A stretch of 64,000 nucleotides of DNA from Lycocorax pyrrhopterus obiensis. Lineage: Eukaryota > Chordata > Aves > Passeriformes > Paradisaeidae. Shown here in pieces: positions 47,476 through 56,735 of the stretch. The stretch lies in contig JACSVZ010000012.1 of NCBI GenBank assembly GCA_014706295.1, positions 14,688,227-14,752,226 on the forward strand, written 5' to 3'. The notes below the pieces were generated by a model. That model had not been told where the DNA came from. It saw nothing but the letters and a program-made list of their open reading frames with translations, and searched no databases. Every line of letters begins with the position of its first letter. Positions within the stretch are counted from its first letter, which is position 1. The translations under genes and the position numbers were made by a program.

Positions 47476-49054
47476 CGCTCAGGCCCGGTGGCCACGGCGC
47501 CCGGGCGAGGGGGACCGCAGGGCAGGCAGTGCCGGAGGGGTGTTGGCATCTTCCTCGCCGGTGCCGGCGGTGGCCGGAGGCTCACGCTGGCCCTCGCGGG
47601 GCCATGGTGTCGGGGAGCCCGTCACACGGCCGGGCTGAGCGCCGGGAGCGGCCGCTCCCCGGGCACGGAGGCAGCTCCGGGCTGTGCCATGTCCAGCGTC
47701 GCCCTCGCTCCGGGGCCAGCGATGCCCAGGGCCACCCCGGCACCCATCGCGCTGCCCGGCCGGCGGCACTGCCAGTCCTCAGGGGGTGCGAACAGGGACC
47801 TGGGATGGCATCACCGGCACCAGGGCTCCGGCAGGGTGGGCCGAGGCACCGGGCAAGCCCTGCGGTGCTTCAGCGGCCGTGGGAAGCGGCTGCCCCGTGG
47901 CACCGGACGGTGCCCGTGTCGCGGTGGGGGAAAGTGTCCCCTGGAGAGGGTGGGGTCCGGCAGGGTCTGACAGGATCCAGCGCGGTCTGGAAGGGTCTGG
48001 AAGGGTCCGGCAGGGTCCGGCAGCCCAGCACACCGACGGAGGGGGAAAGTTGTGCCGTCGTGGAGCGGCGGCTCCGCGGGGCTCGTCTCACCGGCAGAGC
48101 AGCCGCTCGCTCTGACAGCTAAAGCAGCGTGCGAGTATTAATAGCTCCCGACTCCCGCGGCGAGGCTGCAAGTTAACTCCTCGAATGCCGCCTGCTCGGG
48201 CTCCAGCCGCCCTCTCCCGGTGCCGGCTGCCGCCTCCGGGCTCGCCAGCACGGGCTGAGACCGGGCAAACTCAGCCCGCCCGCCCGGGGCACCGCGAGTC
48301 ACCGAGGAGCCCCTGCTCTGCCCCCCGGGGCTCTGTCCGACACCCCCAGGCTCTGGCCCGCCCTTGGCACAGGGGACATGGCACAATCGGGGGGAAATCT
48401 CTTGGCCTGGGTGCTCGTGGGTGCCCCGTGCCTGCGGATGGTGGGGAAGGTGGCGTGGGAGCCGTCCCGGGGGCTGTTCCCCACCGCACGGGCACGGGGG
48501 GGACAGGAGCACCACGGTGCCTTGTAGGGGTGTCCCTGCCCCACAGCAGCGTCCCTGTCCCAGAAATGGCATCCTTGCCCCATGGTGGGTGTCCCTGCCC
48601 CCAAACGGACCATTGCTGCAGGCAATGCCCAGCTGCTCCAGGGGGACACATCAGGCCACGCTGCGTCAGGAGCCCCCAAACCTGACCCGTCACTGTTCCC
48701 CATCCACTGGGACTGGCTCAGGGACCAGCACACGTCCCCCAGGTCCTTGAGACTGAATCCTGGTCCCTTGCCCCAGCCCACACCCAGTGTCCTGGGACAG
48801 GAGCAAAAGCCTCGTCCTTGGGCAGCTGGAGCAGGAGAACACAGAGAGGCCTCCCCAGCCTGGCCCTGGGCTTCGTCATCTCTCGCCCTGAATTATTCAG
48901 TGAGTGGCTCTGCCTGTGGCGTCTGCTCCGGCCGCACCCCCGCTAATGGCAAAAATCGATGGCTTTCTAATTCCTCATGGCCAGAAAGCTCCTGGCTGTG
49001 CTGCTCTGGGTCCTGTCCCCTCAGGAGAGCCTGATGATCCCAATTTTATCTCAT

Positions 49055-49440
49055 GGAATCTTGGAGTCCCAGAATGGTTTGGGTTGGAAGAAACCTCCAA
49101 AACCATCTTGTTCCACCCCCTGCCACGGGCAGGGACACCTTCCACTAGCCCAGGTTGCTCCAAGCCCCGTCCAGCCTGGCCTGGACACTGCCAGGGATCC
49201 AAGGGACAGCCGCAGCTGCTCTGGGCACCCTGTGCCAGGGCCTCCCCACCCTCCCAGGGAACAATTCCTTCCCAATATCCCATCTAACCCTGCCCTCTGG
49301 CAGTGGGAAGCCATTCCCTGTGTCCTCTCCCTCCATCCCTTGTCCCCAGTCCCTCTCCAGCTCTCCTGGAGCCCCTTCAGGCCCTGGAAGGGGCTCTGAG
49401 GTCTCCCTGGAGCCTTTTCTTTTCCAGGTGAGCCCCCCAG
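49055..49440 (-). mobile_element. CR1 LINE 3' fragment, antisense
   Basis: On +: tggagtcccagaatggtttg, ggttggaagaaacctccaaa, ccacgggcagggacaccttc, caggttgctccaagccccgt, ccctgtgccagggcctcccc, ggaacaattccttcccaata, cagctctcctggagcccctt. Intergenic. Confidence 0.88.
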
Positions 49441-51859
49441 CTCTCCCAGCCTGGCTCCACTGGGGCTGTGCAGGGTGTTTGCAGTGCTCCTCTTTCCACA
49501 CTGGTCCTTGGGCGCTGGGAGAAGCATCAGCATCCCACAGGCACCGCACTGAGGGAGTCCATGGGATCAGGTGGGTCCCCCCACCACAGCCAGACCCCAG
49601 GCCCCCAGGTCCCCCGGCGCCAGGGCCCTGGCACCCAGCCAGGCACCCACTCACCAGGAACACGCTGCAGGAGCAGCAAAAATGTTAAAATTTAATGCCT
49701 TGGCTAATGGGCTGAGCAGAGTGGAGCAGGAACCTGGAGAAAAAGGGAAGAGGGTGAGTGTGCCTGGGCCTGGGGAGCCCCTAATGGCTTCTGGATTTGC
49801 ATCCCACTGCAGCCTGTGCTTCCTGGAAGAAGAGGACACCGCGCTTGGCTCACGGGACCCTCCTGCCTCACTAAATAAAATCCCACCACAATGTTGGACC
49901 AGGGGGCCAGTCACGAATCTGTGTGGCTCCTGGTGGATCCCCACAGGAGCTCCTGGTGAGGGACAGACCCCTCAGGATGAGACCTTGCCCATGGGAACCC
50001 AGGCTCCATCGTCCTCCTCCACCACCGCCTGCGCCTCTGCTGGTGTCCCACAAAATTGTGGGATGCTGAGAGCAGGGAGAGGCACAGAGGGGCAGGTCAG
50101 GACATCCTGCTGTGTTGTCTGGGTGGATTTGAGGTTTGGGAAGAAGGCTGGGACACACTGAACTTTGTGTAGGTTCAAAAGAAGCCACAGCCTAAACGAG
50201 TCCTTTCTCCCTGCCTGTAAGGGAGTGGAGGGGGAGAATTGCCATGGCTTCCACTGCTCCTCTGGCTCTGGAGCTGTTGGAAGGGGTGGTTGGGACACTG
50301 GGATGAATTTCCAGGGCTCCTTTCAAGTACTCTTGACCCACAAAGCCTGTCTGAAGCTTGCTCTTGCTGTGCTCCCCATCCGTGTGTCCTTTGGGGATCT
50401 GCTCGGCGCCCTGTCCCCATGGGCTCGTTCGGTCCCGGGCTGGGAGCAGCCACCCTTCAAAGGGAATCAGGAAGCCATTCCCAGGGGTGCAGTCAGTGCC
50501 AGAACCCCAGGATAGTCCCAGATGGATCCCAGTGAGGTGTGCAGCAGAGCAGGAGTGGGGCGGGGAGACCTGGCCAGGACCCGTGGTGGCCACGAAGCCA
50601 CAGAGGTCCCTCACCCACCACGGGCGCCCTGGATTGCCCTGACCGGTGTGCCCAGCACAGGGGTGCGGGGTGGGGTGGGATGGCAGCCCCAGCTGAGCAC
50701 CCTGCACCCCTGGGACAGCAGGCTGGGGGTGCCTGTGCCCCACCCCACACCGGGGCAGGCGGAGGAGGAGGACACAGACCCATCCCGGGGAAGAGCTCCC
50801 CGTCCCCGGGCTCTGTGGGGTTTGTACAATTAATTATCCACTCTTGTGCTTTCCGCAGGAATTTGTGCTCAGGAATTTTTACCTGCTGGGTTTTTTACAG
50901 CTTGCTAAATAAGCAAATTCCTCGCCAAGGAACTCGGGAGACGTGGGGGCTTTGTGGACAAAACTTTTCCGAGCTGCTTTATTGGACTTCTAAAGCACAG
51001 TTTAACCCTTTCCATCGCACTGCTTTGCATGAGGCGGCAGGGCAGTAAAATGCTCTTTTCCCCGTGGCATTCCCAATGAGTTACAGCTTGGTTTGTGGCA
51101 GGAACAATAAAGGAGATGGGAACGGAGGGGAGGGCTGTGAGGGGAAGCACAGCCAGCTGCTGGGTTGGCGTGAGGCTCAGACTCACCCTGAGGGCAAAAC
51201 CCGAACACTGCGAAACGGGAATAAAGCAATTAAATGTGATGAATATTTGAATGTGGGATTGGAGGGGCTGGAGCAGTGCAGGAGGCTTGGAGAACAGGCA
51301 TTTCAGTGCCTGTTTGTCATAAAAATTGAGAGACAAACCATGTGGTAACAAATTATTTTCACAAATCCTGTTCCCTTCATCTCTCCAAACAGCTGCTCAG
51401 CTCCATGGCATTTCCATTCCTTCTGTGTTTTTGAAACAAAAAGTTACCAAATGAATTTTAAAAAAGGCTGGACAGCTTCTCCTGCCTCGGGGCTGGTCCA
51501 GGCACAGTCCAAGCACTGCTGCTCCCTCTTTAGGGATGGAGGAGCCCCAAACTGAAACGGGGGCTGCCACAGTCACTGGTTCGGGGGACTGGTGATTTTG
51601 TTTAAGAAATGGCACTTCCAACAATGGGATAAAGCAGGCCCAGGCTCTGGCATGGCCACATTCCCGGGACAGGCTCCTCCTCACGCTCCAGTGATGCTGG
51701 AGGCAGATGTGGAATTCCCACCTTGTTTTTTCATGGATCAACAGCAACAGGAGGTCCCTGATGGGGCTGTGTGAGACCGACCTGGTGTTTCCTGTGCGAG
51801 GCACAAGGACGCTGGGGGCACCTGGATGTGTCTGTAGGGTCTAAAGGGGGCCTGGAAGG

Positions 51860-52165
51860 AAGATGGGGACAGACCTTTTGTAAGGGCCTGGAGTGCCAGG
51901 GCATGGGGGAACGGCTTCCCAGTGCCAGAGGGCAGGGATGGATGGGATATTGGGAAGGAATTGTTCCCTGGGAGGGTGGGGAGGCCCTGGCACAGGGTGC
52001 CCAGAGCAGCTGTGGCTGCCCCTGGATCCCTGGCAGTGTCCAGGGCCAGGCTGGACAGGGCTTGGAGCAGCCTGGGCTAGTGGAAGGTGTCCCTGCCCAT
52101 GGCAGGGGTGGCACTGGATGAGCTTTAAGGTCCCTTAAGCCCAAACCATTCCATGCTTTCTGATT
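51860..52165 (+). mobile_element. CR1 LINE 3' fragment, sense
   Basis: aagatggggacagacctttt, gggatattgggaaggaattg, ggtgcccagagcagctgtgg, ctagtggaaggtgtccctgc, atgagctttaaggtccctta, ending aaaccattccatgctttctg. Looks young and little diverged. Confidence 0.88.
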
Positions 52166-52682
52166 CCTTTACCTTGGGGCAGGTGTTTCTAAAGCAAAGG
52201 CTTGCAAAACTCAGCCTCACATCCCTGAAGGCTTTTCCACATCCTTGGCCTTTGCAGGGATAACCGGAATAGAGGAGAACTCTCCCTGCAGGGATCCAGC
52301 AGCTTGGCGGAAGGTGCCTTCTTTAGGTTCCCATCAGCTGCTCCGTGCCTGTGGATCCCTCCCTCCCCATCCCAGGGACCTGGAGCCGCTCCTCTTTCGG
52401 AGACCCCAAAAAGCCCCATCCCCAAACGCCCCGGTGGCGGGAGCAGCAGGGCCCCTGGCTGGGGAGGCTCAGGAGATCCCTGTCCCCACTGTCCCCGGCT
52501 CCGCGGAGCACGTGGCCGCACACGGCCCTGCCGGGATGACAAACGGTGATAATGAGATTATCCTTTTAATGATCGCCATGGTAACGAGCCCGCGCAGCTG
52601 CACATCCCAGCGGGAGCCCTGCTGAGGCGGCGGATGGATCCGGGCAGCTCCAGCCTCGGATCAACACGGACGTACCTGAGCT

Positions 52683-54175
52683 CAGCCGGGGGGGCTGCAG
52701 AGGTCCTGGAGTGGGTTTGGAGGAGTCAGAGGAGTTTTGGAGATGTCGGAGGAGTTTTGGAGATGTCAGGGAGATTCTGGGGGCGTTGGAATGATTCTGG
52801 AAGCGTTGGAGAGGTTTTGGAGGCATCAGAGGGTTTTGGTGGTGTTGGAAATATTGGGGGAGGTTTTGGAGGGGGCTTGGAGGTGTCAGAAGAGTTTTGG
52901 GGAGGTCAGAGGAGTTCTGGAGGTGCTGGAGAGGTTTTGGAGATGGAGAGATTTTGGAGGCGTTGGAATGATTTTGGGAATGTTGGAGAGGTTTTGGAGG
53001 CATCTGAGTGTTTTGGTGGTGTAGGAGATATTGCAGAAATTTTTGAGAGGTTCTGGAGATGCTGGAGTGGTTTTTGGAAGGGTTTTGGAGGTGTTTTGGA
53101 GATGTTGGAGAGATTTTGGAGGTGCTGGAGGGGTTTTGGAGGTGTTGGGAATGTTGAAGAGGGTTTGGAGAAGTTTTGGAGATGTTGGAGAGACTTTGGA
53201 GAGGTTGCAGGTGTTTTGGAGGGGTCAGAGGGATTTTGGAGGTGTTAAAGGGGTTTTCAAAAAGTTCTGGAGGAGTCAGAGGGGTTCGAAGGTGTTGGAG
53301 GGGTTTTGGAGGCAATCAAAGATTTTGGGGGTGGTGGAAATTTTGCAGAAGTTTGGAGGTGTTGGAGAAGTTCTGAAGGTGCTGAAGATCTTTTGGAAAT
53401 GTTGGAAGATATTGGAGGTGTTTGAGGGGTTTTGAAGGTGACTTTAGAGGCGTTGGAGGGGTTTGGAGGGTGCTGGAGGGATTTGGGAAGATTCAGTGAA
53501 GTTTTAGAGACATCAGAGAGATTTGGGGAAGGCTGGAGAGGTTTTGCAGGTGCTCAAGGGGTTTTGAAGGTCTTGGAGGACTTTTGGAGATATCAGAGAG
53601 ATTTTGAGGGTGTTGGAGGGTTTTGGACGAGTCAGAGAACTTTTGGAGGCATTGGAGCGGTTGAAAATGTTGGAGAAGTTTTGGAGAGGTGCTGGAGATG
53701 GAGAGATTTTGGAGAGTTTGGAGGGAGTTTGAAGGTGTTGGAGAAGTTTTGGAGACGTTGGAGATATTTTGGAGAGGTTGCAGGGGTTTTGGAGAGGTTT
53801 TGGAGGTGATGGAGAGGTTCTGGAAGTGTTGGAGGGATTGAGGAGGTGTTGGAGAGGTTTTGGAGGTGATGGAGAGGTTTCAAAGGGTTTGGAGAGGTGT
53901 CAGAGGGGTTAGAGAGGTTTTGGAAGTGATGGAGAGGTTTTGGAAGTGATGGAGAGGTTTTGGAGGGGTTGGAGAGGTTTTGGAAGTGATGGAGAGGTTT
54001 TGGAAGTGATGTAGAGGTTTTGGAGGGGTTGGAGAGGTTTTGGAGGTGATGGAGAGGTTTTGGAGGGGCTGGAGGGGTTGTGGAGGTGTTAGAAGGTGTT
54101 GTAGGGCATTTTGGAGGTTTTGGGGAGCTTTGGAGGCTTTGGGGAGGTCTGGAGGTGATGCAGAGGCAGGTTTTG
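52683..54175 (+). repeat. 1.5 kb minisatellite, ~20 bp unit, almost no C on +
   Basis: Degenerate units of gaggttttggaggtgttgga. The most regular part (53,920-54,070) repeats gaggttttggaagtgatgga at 20 bp. The + strand is G, T and A with only scattered C for about 1.4 kb. It sits 1.9 kb upstream of the right-hand CpG island. Open frames (EVLERFWRCWRGFGGV on +; PKPLHHLQNLSN on -) result from the missing stop-forming combinations and are not genes. Confidence 0.97.
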
Positions 54176-55034
54176 GAGCCGGTGCTCCGCCTGGGGGTGC
54201 ACACGATGATCCATCGGCACATCCAGGCCGTGTCTCCTCACCTGCTCCTCCCTGGGCAGTTCCAGGGCCCTGCCTGCGCTTTCCCTGGAGGGATGAGCAG
54301 GACCGGGGCCCGTGGGGTCAGCGCTCTGCTGAGAGCGTGGAAATCAAATCCTCCGTGACGGAAAATCCTCCTGGAGACCCCACGGGACCGCTCAGCCCTA
54401 AGCTCCTTGTGGAGGCCGGGGGCCAGCTGCAGCCCCACGGAGGGTTTGTGCTCCCTGCTGCCGGTGTTTAATCCTCTGAAGGAAGTGCCAGCCTCTGCAA
54501 TGTCCCCACGGGGGTGTTGTCCCCTCTAAAGCCCGTTAAGCCGCCGGGCTGAGCCACCTCCTGTCACCGCAGGTGCCACAGGAATTTGGGAACCATAAGG
54601 AATGTTTTGATCTGTATCAGCCTCACTGGTTTGCAGTTCCGGTAGTTCCCAGCTCCTTGATTTTGTGAGGAAGCAGTTAGGGACGGGATTTGCATTTTCC
54701 TAACATTGATCCAGTGGATTCATGGATCTGGATCTCCCCGTTAATGCCTGCGCTCCTGGCCGTGTCAGGCACTGGAAAACTGATGGCCACAAGGAGCTCC
54801 AGGCTGAGGCAAACCTGGGATATGGGAATTCCCAGCCGAAGGATTCCATGCCATGGAACGTTGCTGTCCGTGCTGAGGAGGGCTGGAAGGGTTGGGGGTT
54901 TGCCCCGCCCTGGTTCATTTAATTACTTAATTAGTGACACGGGCACAAAGCCAGGAGCCACATCCGGAGTGCTGGTAGCTCATTGTGGGGCAGGAGACAG
55001 CACAGGCATCCCTGGGGGCGGGGCTGGGGTCGAG

Positions 55035-55105
55035 GCCCAGATCCAGACCCAGACCCAGGGCCAGCTCCAGCTCCAGCTCCAGGTGCAGGCTCAGGTCCAA
55101 GCCCT
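55035..55105 (+). repeat. CAGACC / AGCTCC hexamer tract
   Basis: ccagatccagacccagaccc then agctccagctccagctcc: hexanucleotide runs that lead directly into the CCCAT array. Confidence 0.85.
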
Positions 55106-55126
55106 GGCCCAGGTCTGGGTCCATCC

Positions 55127-55732
55127 CCAACCCCATTCCTATCCCCATCCCATCCCATCCCATCCCATCCCATCCCATCCCATCCCATCCCATCCCATCC
55201 CATCCCTAACCCATACCCTTCCCCAGCCCCATACCAGCTCCATCCCTGTCCCCATCCTCATCTCCCTCCCAATCCCATCCCATCCTCATCCGTATCCATA
55301 TCCGTATCCCTATTCCCATCCCATCCCATCCCCACCCCAATCCCATCCCATCCTCATCCGTATCCATATCCGTATCCCTATTCCCATCCTATCCCATCCC
55401 CACCCTATCCCATCCTATCCCCATCCCATTCCCACCCCAATCCCATCCTACCTCACTCCTATCCCAGCCCCATCCTATCCCTATCCCCATCCCTCTCCCC
55501 ATCCTCATCTCCATCCCATTCCATCCCATCCCGTCCCATTCCATCCCGTCCCATTCCATCCCGTCCCATCCCATCCCGTCCCATCCCATCCCATCCCGTC
55601 CCGTCCCATTCCATTCCATTCCATTCCATTCCATTCCATTCCATTCCATTCCATTCCATTCCATCCCATCCTATCCCATCCCCTCCCATTCCATTCCGTC
55701 CCGTCCCGTCCCGTCCCATCTCTCCAGGCCCC
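55127..55732 (+). repeat. CCCAT-derived pentamer array beside the right CpG island
   Basis: Blocks of catcc (55,149-55,205), ccattc (about 55,608-55,665) and cccgt, with mixed cgtatccatatccgtatcc pieces. A segment of about 50 bases (cctcatccgtatccatatcc onward) occurs twice, 70 bases apart, near 55,281 and 55,351. Same pentamer family and same strand as the array in SBK1 intron 1. Confidence 0.95.
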
Positions 55733-55789
55733 GCCCACAATGGGCGTACCCAACGATGACCCCGCCCACAGGGACATAGCCCAATCACC

Positions 55790-56420
55790 GCCCATTTCCT
55801 GCCGCGCGGGCAAGCGCCCTCAGCGCATGCGCAGTGCCTTGGGGGCGGGGCCAGGCGCGCCTCCGGGCGTGCCCTTCCCTCCGCGCCCCGCGAGGCGCCG
55901 CGCCCTTCTCCAAGATGGCGCCGGGCAGCGCGCCGCGCCGAGCTGCGCATGCGCGGGAGGCGCCGCGTCGGCTCCGATTGGCCGCGGGCGCCCGGTGAGC
56001 GCTTCCGGTGGGAGGGCGGGGCGGCCCGGGATGCGCCTGGCGTAGCCCCGGCACCGACACCGGCACCGGACCCGCGCGGGCCGCGCCGCCCGCCGCTCCC
56101 GCCCCGTCCTCCCGCGGCCCTGCCCAGCGCCCCGGGGCTCCCCGTCCCGCCGGCCGGCGGAGGCCCGGGGGCTGGCTGCCGGCAGCTCTCCGGTGCTCGT
56201 GGCTGCGCGGCCGACGGGGGCTCGCCGGTGCATGGGCGGGGAGGCCCCGCCGGGCCACCGCCGGCCATGAGATGAGCGGAGCGCGGCGCCCTGCCTAGAG
56301 CCGCCCCGGGGCCGCCGCGGCCATGGTGAGCTGTGGGAGCGGGGCCCCGGGCGGGGACGGGAGGGGTGGAAGGAAGGGGGGGAATTGCCCGGGACACCGG
56401 AGCCTGGGGGGCTGCGGGGG
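55790..56420 (+). promoter_or_regulatory. CpG island promoter with NRF1, YY1, CCAAT and ETS motifs
   Basis: Very dense CG. Motifs: GCGCATGCGC at 55,823-55,832 and TGCGCATGCGC at 55,944-55,954 (NRF1), CAAGATGGCG at 55,911-55,920 (YY1 type), ATTGG at 55,977-55,981 (reverse CCAAT) and CTTCCGG near 56,002 (ETS). No TATA. This set is typical of housekeeping promoters. Motif order and the ATG/GTGAG further right put transcription on +. Confidence 0.8.
56000..56325 (+). CDS. First exon of + strand gene, candidate XPO6 (exportin-6)
   Basis: Within the island, gccgccgcggccATGGTGAGC has an ATG at 56,323-56,325 in strong Kozak context, immediately followed by a consensus donor GTGAGC. So only Met, or untranslated sequence alone, would be encoded here. 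The left boundary is a guess. Identity is inferred: in human, XPO6 lies head to head with SBK1, the arrangement seen here. Exportin-6 carries actin-profilin out of the nucleus. No exportin coding exon is visible before 64,000, so the assignment is unproven. Confidence 0.4.
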
Positions 56421-56569
56421 CTGAGGGGCGGCTGCACCCCCGAGCCACCGTGGGCACGCGGTGTAAAAAGCCGGGAAGGCAGAAATTCCTCCTGGGAGCG
56501 TTGGTGCCTGGCGGTGTTGGGAATTAGAGGTTTTACGGTGTTACAGGCGGTGAGGGTGCTGAGGGGGGT

Positions 56570-56735
56570 ACCCGGCAGAGCTGTGGCTGCCCCTGGATCC
56601 CTGGCAGTGTCCAAGGCCAGGTTGGACGGGGCTTGGAGCAGCCTGGGACAGTGGAAGGTGTCCCTGCCCGTGGCAGGGGGTGGCACTGGGTGAGCTTCAA
56701 GGCCCCTTCCAACCCAAACCATTTCGTGATTAAGA
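56570..56735 (+). mobile_element. CR1 LINE 3' end, sense
   Basis: ctgtggctgcccctggatcc, ggttggacggggcttggagc, acagtggaaggtgtccctgc, gtggcactgggtgagcttca, ccaacccaaaccatttcgtg. Inserted close to the CpG island, in the direction of transcription. Confidence 0.88.

Larger units (their letters stand above)
41960..55800. other. Intergenic region between divergent genes
   Basis: About 14 kb between the SBK1 island and the right-hand island. Contains CR1 copies at 42.25, 49.06 and 51.86 kb, four tandem arrays (43.92, 45.73, 52.68 and 55.13 kb), GC-rich patches (44,760-45,480; 47,230-48,110) and AT-rich islands (43,060-43,100; 44,505-44,575; 50,820-51,060; 52,535-52,585). No gene is supported, apart from a weak single-exon candidate at 47,414-47,475 (-). 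Confidence 0.55.

Noticed and set aside
46641..48122. A 493-codon + strand frame
   Set aside because: No recognisable domain, Arg/Gly/Pro-rich composition and no start or splice context. A GC-rich artefact.
52566..54222. Frames of 95-249 codons through the C-poor array
   Set aside because: Low-complexity translations of the repeat (FWRCWRGFG; HLQNLSNPS).
54690..56045. A 451-codon frame rich in HPIPS
   Set aside because: A translation of CCCAT repeats running into the CpG island.
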